Shown piece by piece: positions 27,287-35,983 of a DNA stretch of 64,000 bases (positions are counted from its first letter, which is position 1; the number at the start of each line of letters is the position of its first letter). The notes under the pieces are model-generated. The model saw only the letters and a list, made by a program, of their open reading frames with translations, ran no database searches and was not told the DNA's origin. A program made the translations under genes and the position numbers. Source of the DNA: Curvibacter delicatus NBRC 14919 (GTDB lineage Bacteria > Pseudomonadota > Gammaproteobacteria > Burkholderiales > Burkholderiaceae_C); assembly GCF_001592265.1 (NCBI RefSeq), contig NZ_BCWP01000008.1:1-64000 (forward strand), read 5' to 3'.

Positions 27287-28189
27287 ATGGGCATTGGCAA
27301 CTACATCCGGGAAATCGGCCGCGGCAAGGAAGGCGCGCGGTCGCTGTCGCGCGCGCAGGCGGCTGATCTGTTCGGCCAGGTGCTGGACGGCACGGTGAGC
27401 GACCTGGAGATTGGCGCCTTCTGCCTGGCCATGCGCATCAAGGGCGAAACGCCCGAAGAGATGGCCGGCTTTCTCGATGCCACCCACACGCGTCTGCAGC
27501 ACGTGCCGGCCCGGCAACCGGTGGTGGTACTGCCGAGCTACAACGGCGCGCGCAAGCTGCCCGGCCTGCTGCCGCTGCTGGCCCTCTTGCTGGCACGCGA
27601 AGGCCTGAGCGTGCTGGTGCATGGCACGCCGACCGAGTCGTCGCGTGTCTATACATCGGAAGTGCTGTTGGCGCTTGCTGTTCCTGCGCAAACAGCTATC
27701 AAAAACATAGCGCCCGGCGAGGTGCAGTTCGTTCCCACGGCCCTGCTGAGCCCCGGCCTGCAGCGCCTGCTGGAAGTGCGCCGCGTGGTGGGCCTGCGCA
27801 ACCCGGCGCACAGCCTGGTCAAGCTCATGAACCCGGTGGCCGGCAAAGCGCTGATCGTCAGCAGCTACACGCACCCGGAATATGCCCATTCGATGGCTGC
27901 CACCTTTGAGCTGATCCAGGCCAACGCGCTGCTGCTACGCGGCACCGAAGGCGAGGCCGTGGCCGATGCGCGCCGCATGCCGCAGATGGACGGTTTCATC
28001 GCCGGCCAGCGCAGCACCTTGCAGGAAGCACAAAGCGGCTCGCTGCTGGCCCTGCCCGGCCTGCCGCAAAGCCCCGAGGCCGCGGCCACCGCGACCTACA
28101 TCCGCGAAGTGCTGGCCGGCCGCAACGAAGTGCCGGCGCCGATTGCGGTGCAGGTGGAACACATCTTGCGTCTGATCCGTCAGATCTAA
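27287..28189 (+). CDS. ybiB: YbiB-like protein (TrpD-fold, DNA-binding family)
   Basis: 300 aa with the anthranilate-phosphoribosyltransferase-like fold (all-helical N-terminal domain, residues about 1-65, then alpha/beta domain) but lacking the PRPP-binding glycine motif of TrpD, as in the YbiB nucleic-acid-binding family. Around residue 137-143 the coding sequence contains an in-frame copy of the GCTAT-N7-ATAGC mini-repeat (QTAIKNIA), apparently inserted into the gene. The place between nasA and cobA is one I associate with this family of organisms; a nitrate-related role is not established. Confidence 0.8.
   Translation: MGIGNYIREIGRGKEGARSLSRAQAADLFGQVLDGTVSDLEIGAFCLAMRIKGETPEEMAGFLDATHTRLQHVPARQPVVVLPSYNGARKLPGLLPLLALLLAREGLSVLVHGTPTESSRVYTSEVLLALAVPAQTAIKNIAPGEVQFVPTALLSPGLQRLLEVRRVVGLRNPAHSLVKLMNPVAGKALIVSSYTHPEYAHSMAATFELIQANALLLRGTEGEAVADARRMPQMDGFIAGQRSTLQEAQSGSLLALPGLPQSPEAAATATYIREVLAGRNEVPAPIAVQVEHILRLIRQI
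27695..27711. repeat. Interspersed hairpin mini-repeat inside the ybiB-like gene
   Basis: GCTATCAAAAACATAGC, same arms as the copy at 17980. It lies within the coding sequence and keeps the frame open. Confidence 0.7.
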
Positions 28190-28208
28190 CCCGCTCCTGG
28201 AGCCCGCC

Positions 28209-29015
28209 ATGACCCAGCCCTCTTTTTCCTCACTTGGCTCAGCCCTCGGTAGCTGCACCCTGGTCGGCGCCGGCCCGGGCGACCCGGAGCTGCTCACGCT
28301 CAAGGCGCTGAAGGCGATCCAGAACGCGACCGTGCTGTTCGTCGACGACCTGGTGAACGAGGCCATCGTCGCCCATGCTGCACCGACCGCACGCATCGTC
28401 CACGTGGGCAAGCGCGGCGGCTGCAAGTCGACGCCGCAGTCCTTCATCGAAAAACTGATGATCACCGCGGTGCGCGAAGGTGAACGCGTGGTGCGCCTCA
28501 AAGGCGGCGACCCCTTCATCTTCGGCCGCGGCGGCGAAGAGGTGGAACACCTGCAGGAGGCCGGTATTCAGGTCGAGGTGGTCAACGGCATCACCGCCGG
28601 TCTGGCTGCCGTCACCTCGCTCGGTGTGCCGCTCACCCACCGCGACCACGCGCACGGTGTACTGTTCCTCACCGGCCACGCCAAACCCGGCGACAGCGGG
28701 CCGGACTGGCGCGCGATTGCCGCCACTGCACGCACGGCCAAACTCACGCTGGTGATCTACATGGGCGTCAGCGGTGCGCAGCAGATCGAGCACGGCCTGC
28801 TGTCTGGCCTGCCCGACAGCACACCAGTGGCACTGATCCAGAATGCGTCGCTGCCAACGCAACGCCACGCCGTCACCACATTGGCCGAGCTGCACACCAC
28901 GCTGGTGCGCGAAGAACTGGGCAGCCCCTGCGTCATCGTGGTGGGCGACGTACTGCAGGGCCTGCTGCAACTGCAGCAACAGGAAACTGGCCCGGCCTTT
29001 GCTTGGGGAACCTGA
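28209..29015 (+). CDS. cobA: Uroporphyrinogen-III C-methyltransferase (siroheme pathway)
   Basis: 268 aa SAM-dependent methyltransferase converting uroporphyrinogen III to precorrin-2, the first step to siroheme for NirB. Family motifs: LVGAGPGDPELLTLKAL near the N terminus, VRLKGGDPFIFGRGGEE, and the TLVIYMG strand. No CysG-type dehydrogenase/ferrochelatase domain is attached, so those steps are encoded elsewhere. Placed in the nitrate operon where siroheme demand arises. Confidence 0.95.
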   Translation: MTQPSFSSLGSALGSCTLVGAGPGDPELLTLKALKAIQNATVLFVDDLVNEAIVAHAAPTARIVHVGKRGGCKSTPQSFIEKLMITAVREGERVVRLKGGDPFIFGRGGEEVEHLQEAGIQVEVVNGITAGLAAVTSLGVPLTHRDHAHGVLFLTGHAKPGDSGPDWRAIAATARTAKLTLVIYMGVSGAQQIEHGLLSGLPDSTPVALIQNASLPTQRHAVTTLAELHTTLVREELGSPCVIVVGDVLQGLLQLQQQETGPAFAWGT

Positions 29016-29054
29016 GCGGGGTCGTTGGGCCCCGCCTTGAAGCGGGAGTCCACA

Positions 29055-29750
29055 ATGAACCATCAGTTTTCCGTCGCTGTCACACCCACTCTCCCCACGG
29101 CAACTGCAGTCGCCACCACGGTGGCCGGCCTGTCGCTCGTCAACCTGGCGGCACGCCAGCGCATGCTGTCGCAGCGCATGATCCTGCAGACCGTGCTGGC
29201 GTCACAGGGTGATGCCGTCAAGCTGGAGGAGGCCCGCAAATCTCTGCAGGTCTTCACCGAAAGCCAGCAGCATCTGCAGGGCACACCCCGCCACCTGGAA
29301 GCCAGCAGCGCGCGCAAGATCGAAGCGACCTACCACGGTGCCCAAGGCGTGGCGCACGTGATCGAGGCCTTCATCAACCTGGTGCGCACCACGCTGGACC
29401 ACATTGCACACCGTAATGCACACCAGGCCGACACCTTGGCCGAGCTGGTGAGCCATACCGACAAGGTGCTGGCGGCGCTCAACACCGCCACCACCGCCTT
29501 CGACGAGATCACCAAGGCCAAGTCCGACGCCATGATGCGTGAACTCAGCGGCATCGTGGGCGACATTCAGAGTGTGGCCAAGGAAGCCAAGGTGGTGAGC
29601 TTCAACGCCCAGGTCATGGCAGCGCGCGCCGGCCAGCACGGGCGCGAGTTCGCCGTGGTGGCCACCGTGCTCTCCAACATCACCGGCGAGATCGACGGCC
29701 TGACACGCAAGGCCATGCTGCTGGCCGACCGCAACAAGCTGGCGGCGTGA
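29055..29750 (+). CDS. Soluble protein with nitrate-sensor-like P-box and truncated MCP hairpin
   Basis: 231 aa from the ATG of MNHQFSV (GGGAG upstream). Residues about 25-45 contain NLAARQRMLSQRM, the P-box-like motif shared by PilJ-type and nitrate-sensing NarX/NIT domains. Residues about 165-215 resemble one arm of a methyl-accepting chemotaxis hairpin (VVSFNAQVMAARAGQHGREFAVVA). No signal peptide or membrane helix is visible, so both parts would be cytoplasmic. Being last in the nitrate cluster, it is a candidate cytoplasmic nitrate sensor, perhaps in place of NasS; this is inference. Confidence 0.78.
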   Translation: MNHQFSVAVTPTLPTATAVATTVAGLSLVNLAARQRMLSQRMILQTVLASQGDAVKLEEARKSLQVFTESQQHLQGTPRHLEASSARKIEATYHGAQGVAHVIEAFINLVRTTLDHIAHRNAHQADTLAELVSHTDKVLAALNTATTAFDEITKAKSDAMMRELSGIVGDIQSVAKEAKVVSFNAQVMAARAGQHGREFAVVATVLSNITGEIDGLTRKAMLLADRNKLAA

Positions 29751-29794
29751 AACAAACACCCCCAGGCTGCGCGCACTTCGTGTCGCTGCGCCAC

Positions 29795-29859
29795 CCCCCT
29801 TTGCAGGGGGCAACGCCAGTGGACCGGCAAAGCCGGTTCCACGGCGTTCCTCGCTTGGA
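29795..29859. repeat. Two-hairpin intergenic repeat, copy C
   Basis: CCCCC-TTTGCA-GGGGG followed by AACGCCAGTGG, CCGGC-AAA-GCCGG and CCACGGCGTT, between the P-box protein and the flavoprotein gene. Third copy of the unit at 20442 and 23856. Confidence 0.8.
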
Positions 29860-29909
29860 CCTTTAGTACGCAGCTGCTCACGCGCCGGATCAGCCCATAA
29901 ACTCGGGCC

Positions 29910-31151
29910 ATGCAGAAATTCGATGTCGTGGTGATCGGCGCTGGTGCGGCCGGCCTGTTTTGTGCGGGGGTAGCAGGCCAACGCGGGTGCAAGGTGCTGG
30001 TGCTCGACCACAGCCCCAAGGTGGCGGAGAAGATCCGCATCTCCGGCGGCGGGCGCTGCAACTTCACCAACCGCGACCTCGACGTGCGCGCGCCGCACAA
30101 GCACTTCATCAGCGACAACCCGAACTTCTGCCGCTCGGCGCTGAGCCGCTACACACCACAGGACTTCCTCGCGCTGCTGCAGCGCGACGGCATTCCCTTC
30201 CACGAGAAACACAAGGGCCAGCTGTTCTGCGACCGCTCGGCGGACGACATCGTCCAGCTGCTGCTGCGCGAGTGCGAGGCGGGCGGCGTCACGCGCTGGC
30301 AGCCCTGTGGCGTCAAAGCCATCCGGTTTTCAGCCTCCAGCCCTGATGGAAAAAGCGCTGGCAGCTATGAAATCGATAGTGACCAAGGCACAATCCAGTG
30401 CCGCGCCGTGGTGGTGGCCACCGGTGGCCTGTCGATTCCGAAGATCGGCGCCACCGACTTCGGCTACCGAGTGGCCAAGCAGTTCGGCCTGAAACTCATC
30501 GAGCCGCGCCCGGCCCTGGTGCCGCTTACCTTCGACGGCGCCGCCTGGGCGCCCTACACCGGACTGTCCGGCCTGGCGCTGCCGGTGCAGATCGAGACGG
30601 GTACGAAGAAAGAAAGAATGGCCTTCCTGGAAGACCTGCTGTTCACCCACCGCGGCCTGTCGGGCCCGGCAGTGCTGCAGATCTCCAGCTACTGGAAACC
30701 CGGCACCCCGATCCGCATCAACCTGGCACCCGAGCAGGACCTGCTGCAGTTCCTGCAGGAGGCCAAGGCGCGCTCGCGCAAACTGATCGTCAACGAACTC
30801 GCCACCCAGTTGCCCAGCCGGTTGGCCGACGCCTGGGTACAGCAGGACACCGCCTGGCAGCGCCCGGTGAACGAGGCCACCGACAAGGCCCTGGCCGCGC
30901 TGGCCGACCGGCTGGCGCGCTGGGAGCTCACGCCCACCGGCACCGAGGGTTATGCCAAGGCCGAGGTCACCGCCGGCGGGGTGGACACGCGCGAACTCTC
31001 AAGTCAGACCATGGAAGCGCAGAAGCAGCCCGGGCTGTACTTCATCGGCGAGGTGGTGGACGTGACGGGTTGGCTTGGCGGTTACAACTTCCAGTGGGCA
31101 TGGGCGAGCGGCCATGCCTGCGGCATGGCCGTCGCCCAAGGGGCGCATTAA
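29910..31151 (+). CDS. BaiN/HI0933-type NAD(P)/FAD-dependent oxidoreductase
   Basis: 413 aa flavoprotein. N-terminal FAD motif [13 protein letters not shown] and [16 protein letters not shown]-terminal FAD closure [25 protein letters not shown], typical for the HI0933/YhiN family. The biological substrate is not established. Around residues 141-157 ([19 protein letters not shown]) the coding sequence contains a repeat-derived insert including GCTATGAAATCGATAGT. Not obviously part of the nitrate operon. Confidence 0.9.
   Translation: MQKFDVVVIGAGAAGLFCAGVAGQRGCKVLVLDHSPKVAEKIRISGGGRCNFTNRDLDVRAPHKHFISDNPNFCRSALSRYTPQDFLALLQRDGIPFHEKHKGQLFCDRSADDIVQLLLRECEAGGVTRWQPCGVKAIRFSASSPDGKSAGSYEIDSDQGTIQCRAVVVATGGLSIPKIGATDFGYRVAKQFGLKLIEPRPALVPLTFDGAAWAPYTGLSGLALPVQIETGTKKERMAFLEDLLFTHRGLSGPAVLQISSYWKPGTPIRINLAPEQDLLQFLQEAKARSRKLIVNELATQLPSRLADAWVQQDTAWQRPVNEATDKALAALADRLARWELTPTGTEGYAKAEVTAGGVDTRELSSQTMEAQKQPGLYFIGEVVDVTGWLGGYNFQWAWASGHACGMAVAQGAH
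30364..30380. repeat. Interspersed hairpin mini-repeat inside the flavoprotein gene
   Basis: GCTATGAAATCGATAGT, preceded by AAGCGCTGGCA. In frame within the coding sequence; related to copies at 17980 and 27695. Confidence 0.65.
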
Positions 31152-31247
31152 GGCATCTCCCCCGGACGGCCTCACTTTGTGTTGGCCGTCTGCCCCCATC
31201 CGGGGGCAGGCCACGCCACGCGTGGCCTTGGTTGGAAACCGGGCGGG

Positions 31248-31275
31248 TTGCCGGCGCTGGCCAAACCGCTATAAT
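31248..31275 (+). promoter_or_regulatory. Sigma-70 promoter of rpsU
   Basis: TTGCCG (31248-31253) and a perfect TATAAT (31270-31275) separated by 16 bases, about 128 bases before the rpsU start. The only sequence in the vicinity with a consensus -10. Confidence 0.75.
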
Positions 31276-31402
31276 GTTGGACTTTGCTGGCATAGCCCCG
31301 CCGGCCAATACTAGTTACAGGCGGGGCACTTCGCGGTACACGGCGTGCAGGCCCGATCTTCCTGTCCACCCTCTGACCGCACATTTCGGAAATCAAGACG
31401 TA

Positions 31403-31615
31403 ATGACGACCATTCGTGTTAAAGAAAACGAGCCGTTTGACGTGGCCCTGCGCCGCTTCAAGCGCACCATTGAAAAACTGGGCCTGCTGACCGACCTGCG
31501 CGCACGCGAGTTCTACGAGAAGCCGACCGCCGAGCGCAAGCGCAAGAAGGCTGCTGCTGTGAAGCGCAACTACAAGCGCATCCGCTCGATGCAGCTGCCC
31601 AAGAAGCTGTACTGA
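31403..31615 (+). CDS. rpsU: 30S ribosomal protein S21
   Basis: 70 aa basic protein ([19 protein letters not shown] at the start, MQLPKKLY at the end), standard length and sequence for bacterial bS21. It lies at the 3 prime end of a longer open frame; the real start is the ATG at 31403. Own promoter upstream and terminator downstream. Confidence 0.97.
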   Translation: MTTIRVKENEPFDVALRRFKRTIEKLGLLTDLRAREFYEKPTAERKRKKAAAVKRNYKRIRSMQLPKKLY

Positions 31616-31648
31616 TCGCGCCGGGGTCCGAGACCTCAGAGCATCCAC

Positions 31649-31688
31649 AACCCGCGCTCGGGACGCCAGGCGCGGGTTTTGTTTTTTC
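31649..31688 (+). terminator. Rho-independent terminator after rpsU
   Basis: AACCCGCGC pairing with GCGCGGGTT around a 12-base loop, then TTGTTTTTT. It starts 33 bases after the rpsU stop. Confidence 0.88.
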
Positions 31689-31764
31689 TGTGCCAATAAC
31701 CTTGCAGGACAGACCGCAGCAATACCGTCGCCAGCGCTGCCCTCAACTGATTGAAGGAATGACC

Positions 31765-32211
31765 ATGTCACTCAAAGACCAGATCACCGAAGACATGAAG
31801 GCCGCCATGCGCGCCAAGGACAGCGAACGCCTGGGCACCATCCGCCTGCTGCAGGCCGCACTGAAGCAGAAGGAAGTCGATGAACGCATCACGCTCGATG
31901 ACGTGGCTGTGGTGGCTGTGGTCGACAAGCTGATCAAGCAGCGCAAGGACTCGGTCGCCGCCTTCGTGCAGGCGGCACGCCAGGACCTGGCCGACAAGGA
32001 AAGCGCCGAGATCAAGGTGCTGGAAGCCTACCTGCCGCAGCGCATGAGCGCCGAGGAAGTGGCCACCGAAGTCAAGGTCATCGTGGCCGAACTGGGTGCC
32101 AAAGGTCCGGGCGACATGGGCAAGGTCATGGGCGTGGTCAAGACCCGCCTGGCCGGCAAGGCCGAGATGGGCCAGGTGTCGGCCGCCGTCAAGGCCGCGC
32201 TGGCCGGCTGA
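31765..32211 (+). CDS. GatB/YqeY domain protein
   Basis: 148 aa from the ATG of MSLKDQITEDMKAAM, six bases after GAAGGA. Full-length YqeY protein, a family related to the tRNA-binding tail of the amidotransferase subunit GatB; exact role unknown though often next to rpsU as here. The C-terminal GPGDMGKVMGVVKTRLAGKAEMGQV is the tRNA-binding-like helical segment. Confidence 0.93.
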   Translation: MSLKDQITEDMKAAMRAKDSERLGTIRLLQAALKQKEVDERITLDDVAVVAVVDKLIKQRKDSVAAFVQAARQDLADKESAEIKVLEAYLPQRMSAEEVATEVKVIVAELGAKGPGDMGKVMGVVKTRLAGKAEMGQVSAAVKAALAG

Positions 32212-32289
32212 TTTTCCCTCACAAGGGCTGTTTCCTCCCCCTGTCCAGCCGGGACTGGGGAGGGGAAGAAACCTCTTGCCAAGAGGCGG

Positions 32290-33669
32290 TCAGCTACCCG
32301 CCACCTTCATCTTGCTCAGCAGGATCGAACCCACGGTCTTGGCACCGTAGTTGTAGGCATCGGCACCCACGGCCTGGATGCCTTTGAGCATGTCTTTCAT
32401 GTTGCCGGCGATGGTGATCTCATGCACCGGGTAGGCGATGCGGCCCTTTTCGACCCAGAAGCCGCTGGCACCGCGCGAGTAGTCGCCGGTGACGTAGTTG
32501 ACGCCCTGGCCCATCAATTCGGTGACAAACAGGCCGGTGCCAAGTTTCTCCAGCATGGCGTCCAGGTTGTCGCCCGCCTGCGTCAGACGCGAGGTCAGCG
32601 TCAGGTTGTGAGAACCGCCGGCGTTGCCGGTGGTCTTCATGCCGAGCTTGCGCGCCGAGTAGCTGCTCAGGAAGTAGCCCTGCACGCGCCCGGCCTCGAC
32701 CACCGAGCGCGCCTTGACGCGCACACCCTCTTCGTCGAACGGCGAGCTGCCCTTGCCGCGCAGCACGAACGGATCTTCCAGGATGTCAATGTGTTTCGGC
32801 AGCACCGGCTTGCCCAACGAGTCGAGCAGGAAGGAGCTCTTGCGGTACAGCGCGCCGCCGCTCAGCGCCTGCACCAGCGCGCCGAGCAGGCCGGCGGCCA
32901 GCGGCGACTCGAACAGCACCGGCACTTCGCGTGTGCTGATCTTGCGCGCCTTCAGGCGGCTCAGGGCGCGCTCGGCGGCGTAACGGCCAATCGCCTGCGG
33001 CGAGGCCAGGTCATCGGGGTGACGCTGCGAGCTGTACCAGTAGTCGCGCTGCATGTCGTCGCCCTTGCCGGCAATCGGCGAGACGGAGATCGAATGGCGC
33101 GAACTGGCATAACCGCCGCGGAAACCGTGCGTGTGGGCGCTGAAGAAGTGCGATTGCTGGGCCGACACCGCCGCGCCCTCGCTGTTGGTGATACGACGGT
33201 CGGTCTTGAGGGCAGCCTCTTCGGTCACGCGCGCCAGCTCGGCCGCCTGGGCACTGTTGATGGCCCAGGGGTGGAACAGGTCCAGGTTCTTGCTGGCGGC
33301 CGACGGCGACACGATGTCCTGTTCTTCCGGCAGGCCGGCCACCGGGTCTTCGGCGGTGAAGCGGGCGATGTCGTAGGCGGCCTGCACGGTCTGTTCGATG
33401 GCAGCGCGCGAGAAGTCCGACGTGCTGGCGTTGCCACGGCGGTTGCCCACGTAGACCGTGACACCGAGCGACTTGTCGCGGTTGCGCTCCACGTTTTCCA
33501 GCTCGCCCTTGCGCACCGAGACGCTCAGGCCGCAGCCCTCGGAGGCCTCGGCGCCGGCATCGGTGGCGCCCAGTTTTTTGGCATGCGCCAGGGCGGTGTC
33601 CACCAGGTCTTCAAAGAAGGCGCGGCTGTAGCTGAAGCCGCTTTCTGCGCGAGGGTCGGGTTTGTTCAT
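32290..33669 (-). CDS. pmbA: TldD/PmbA family metalloprotease subunit PmbA (TldE)
   Basis: 459 aa from the ATG of MNKPDPRAESG (an upstream extension is rejected). PmbA/TldE partners with TldD in a heterodimeric zinc protease that processes modified peptides and antitoxins; the metal site is in TldD. Typical regions: DAGAEASEGCGLSVSVRKGELENVE near the N terminus and GASGFWVEKGRIAYPVHEITIAGNM near the C terminus. Divergent from darP. Confidence 0.95.
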   Translation of the reverse strand: MNKPDPRAESGFSYSRAFFEDLVDTALAHAKKLGATDAGAEASEGCGLSVSVRKGELENVERNRDKSLGVTVYVGNRRGNASTSDFSRAAIEQTVQAAYDIARFTAEDPVAGLPEEQDIVSPSAASKNLDLFHPWAINSAQAAELARVTEEAALKTDRRITNSEGAAVSAQQSHFFSAHTHGFRGGYASSRHSISVSPIAGKGDDMQRDYWYSSQRHPDDLASPQAIGRYAAERALSRLKARKISTREVPVLFESPLAAGLLGALVQALSGGALYRKSSFLLDSLGKPVLPKHIDILEDPFVLRGKGSSPFDEEGVRVKARSVVEAGRVQGYFLSSYSARKLGMKTTGNAGGSHNLTLTSRLTQAGDNLDAMLEKLGTGLFVTELMGQGVNYVTGDYSRGASGFWVEKGRIAYPVHEITIAGNMKDMLKGIQAVGADAYNYGAKTVGSILLSKMKVAGS

Positions 33670-33731
33670 AGCGGGAGCTATGATACTTGGCCGTGCGCAC
33701 CTCGACCGCGCCCCACCGGATTCCCCCAGAC

Positions 33732-34376
33732 ATGTCACGCAAACCCAAAAAAGGCTATTACGTCAAAGGCCAGTTCGTCGCCGAAGGCAGCGAACTCGAC
33801 CTGGAGCTCAAACGCGAGCTCAAGGGCGACACCGAGATCAGCAAGACCGACCTCAAACGCGAAAGCGCCGAGCTGCAAAAGCTCGGCGAGGAATTGCTGA
33901 CGCTGCGCGCCGACCTGATGGCCCGGCTCGACCTGTCGGACAAGCTGCGCGATGCCTTGAACGATGCCAAACGCATCACCAACTTCGAAGGCCGGCGCCG
34001 CCAGATGCAGTTCATCGGCAAGCTCATGCGCCTGCTGGACCCCGTCGTCATCGAGGCCATCCATGCCGCCCTGGCCGAGCAGCGTGCGCCTTCCGCGCGT
34101 GAAACGCAGTTGCTGCATGCGGCCGAACAATGGCGCGACCGCCTGATTGCCGACGACGATGCGGTGGCGCAGTGGATCAACAACTTCCCGCAGACCGACA
34201 CCCAGCAGTTGCGCGCCCTGGTGCGCCAGGCACGCAAGGACGCCAAGCCGGCCGACAAGGCGGCCGTCTCGCAGGGCCTGGCACCGCGCCAGGGCCGCGC
34301 CTACCGCGAGGTATTCCAGCTGGTGCGTGAACAGCTTTCGACCCCTGACGCTTCTTCGGACAACGACCATGAGTGA
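33732..34376 (+). CDS. darP: Ribosome biogenesis factor DarP (YjgA)
   Basis: 214 aa from the ATG of MSRKPKKGYYVKG. YjgA/DarP is a helical, highly charged protein that binds late 50S assembly intermediates. Seen: ISKTDLKRESAELQKLGEELLTL and INNFPQTDTQQLRALVRQARKD, hallmark segments. The end overlaps the mogA start (ATGAGTGA), so the pair is coupled. Confidence 0.93.
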   Translation: MSRKPKKGYYVKGQFVAEGSELDLELKRELKGDTEISKTDLKRESAELQKLGEELLTLRADLMARLDLSDKLRDALNDAKRITNFEGRRRQMQFIGKLMRLLDPVVIEAIHAALAEQRAPSARETQLLHAAEQWRDRLIADDDAVAQWINNFPQTDTQQLRALVRQARKDAKPADKAAVSQGLAPRQGRAYREVFQLVREQLSTPDASSDNDHE

Positions 34377-34971
34377 TTCATCCTGCGATCCGGTCAAGAT
34401 CGGCATCGTTTCCATCAGTGACCGTGCCTCCAGCGGCACCTACGAAGACAAGGGCCTGCCCGCCTTGAAGGACTGGCTGAGCCGCGCGCTGAAAAACCCG
34501 ATCACCTTCGAACCACGCCTGATCCCGGACGAGCAGGCCACCATCAGCGCCGCACTGATCGAGCTGGTGGACGCCGGCTGCGCCCTGGTGCTGACCACCG
34601 GCGGCACCGGCCCGGCATTGCGCGACGTCACGCCGGAGGCCACACTGGCCGTGGCGCACAAGGAAATGCCGGGTTTCGGCGAGCAGATGCGCCAGATCAG
34701 CCTGAAATTCGTGCCGACCGCCATCCTGTCGCGTCAGGTGGCGGTGATCCGCGACAAGAGCCTGATCATCAACCTGCCGGGGCAGCCGAAGTCGATTGCC
34801 GAAACGCTGGAAGGCCTGAAGGACGCCAACGGCAAGTCGGTCATGGACGGCATCTTTGCCGCCGTGCCCTACTGCGTGGACCTGATCGGCGGCCCCTACC
34901 TGGAAACCAACGACGAGGTCTGCAAGGCCTTCCGGCCGAAGTCGGCGATCCGGAGTCCGAAGCCGGCCTGA
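34369..34971 (+). CDS. mogA: Molybdopterin adenylyltransferase MogA
   Basis: 200 aa from the ATG overlapping darP. Adenylylates molybdopterin before molybdenum insertion, needed for NasA encoded upstream in this window. Motifs TTGGTGPALRDVTPEAT and NLPGQPKSIAETL are intact. Longer frames upstream lie inside darP. Confidence 0.95.
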   Translation: MSDSSCDPVKIGIVSISDRASSGTYEDKGLPALKDWLSRALKNPITFEPRLIPDEQATISAALIELVDAGCALVLTTGGTGPALRDVTPEATLAVAHKEMPGFGEQMRQISLKFVPTAILSRQVAVIRDKSLIINLPGQPKSIAETLEGLKDANGKSVMDGIFAAVPYCVDLIGGPYLETNDEVCKAFRPKSAIRSPKPA

Positions 34972-34986
34972 GCCGCCGCCCGCTTG

Positions 34987-35898
34987 TTAGCGGGCCTGCT
35001 TCGGCCCCAGGTGTCCGGCCTGCGCCACGAGATGCGCCTGAAACACCTGCGCAATCGGTGACAGGCGCTTGCCGCTGGGGTGCACGATGTGCCACTGAGA
35101 CTGGATGGGGAACCCCCGCACATCCAGGATGGCCACCCCCTGCGAGGCGGGCCGCTCAGCCAGGGCATGTACGGAAATGACGGCAACACCCAAGCCACCT
35201 GCCACGGCTTCGCGCACGGCTTCATTGCTGCCCAGTTCCATCAGGCGCTGCGGCTTGAAGCGCTGCTTGCGGAAGTGGTCATCAATCGCCAGCCGTGTTC
35301 CCGAGCCCTGTTCACGCAGGATGAACCGCACCTCCCGCAGCGAGGGCAGCGTCACGCCACGCTGGCCGGCCAGCGGGCTTGAGGCACTGCCGATCAGCAC
35401 CAGCGGGTTGGGCAGGAAAACGCGGTCCTCAAGGTCGATGTCGGCCGGAGGGCGGGACATGATGTACAGGTCGTCCAGGTTTTCGCGCAGCCGCGCCACC
35501 ACACCGTCGCGGTTGAGCACCTCGAGCGAAATGTCGATTTCCGGATGCCGGCTGCAGAACTTGCCGAGCAGGCGCGGGATGAAGTACTTCGCCGTGCTCA
35601 CCACCGCCACCTTGAGCCGGCCACGGGTCAAGCCCTTGAGCCCGTCGATCTTCTGGCCGAAGGCATCCCACTCGGCCGCCATCGCTCGGGCGGTCTGCGC
35701 CAGCTCCAGTCCCGCCTGCGTCAGATGGACGCGGCGCGCGACGACCTCATAAAGCGGCAAGCCAACGGACTCGCTGATTTCGCGCAACTGCATCGACGCG
35801 GTTGGTTGCGTGACGTGCATCGCGCGCGCCGCGGCGCTGACGCTGCCTGTCTCGGCCAAGGCGAGGAACAGGCGCAGCTGGCGAAACGTGACATTCAT
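34987..35898 (-). CDS. LysR-family regulator, CbbR-like, divergent from sbtA-like transporter
   Basis: 303 aa. N-terminal winged helix-turn-helix (FRQLRLFLALAETGSVSAAARAMHVTQPTASMQL in part) and a C-terminal effector domain. Overall feel is closest to CbbR/CysB-like regulators of carbon metabolism. It is transcribed away from a bicarbonate transporter gene with an ATCAA-N5-TTGAT palindrome in the 85-base spacer, so it most likely controls that gene and itself. Confidence 0.9.
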   Translation of the reverse strand: MNVTFRQLRLFLALAETGSVSAAARAMHVTQPTASMQLREISESVGLPLYEVVARRVHLTQAGLELAQTARAMAAEWDAFGQKIDGLKGLTRGRLKVAVVSTAKYFIPRLLGKFCSRHPEIDISLEVLNRDGVVARLRENLDDLYIMSRPPADIDLEDRVFLPNPLVLIGSASSPLAGQRGVTLPSLREVRFILREQGSGTRLAIDDHFRKQRFKPQRLMELGSNEAVREAVAGGLGVAVISVHALAERPASQGVAILDVRGFPIQSQWHIVHPSGKRLSPIAQVFQAHLVAQAGHLGPKQAR

Positions 35899-35912
35899 AA
35901 ATAAAACTCTAT

Positions 35913-35927
35913 ATCAATGTGTTTGAT
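35913..35927. promoter_or_regulatory. Candidate LysR operator between the regulator and sbtA-like gene
   Basis: ATCAA-TGTGT-TTGAT, a perfect 5-bp inverted repeat with T-N11-A character, in an AT-rich divergent spacer. Placement suits a LysR recognition site. Confidence 0.5.
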
Positions 35928-35983
35928 TATCGATTTTACTTTGCATGCCGGTTTTTCTACGATCACCCTGTCTGGAGAACCCA

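Noticed and set aside
32240-32290. Inverted repeats between yqeY and pmbA as a terminator
   Set aside because: Some pairing (CCTCTT with AAGAGG) but imperfect and without a T run; not strong enough to list.
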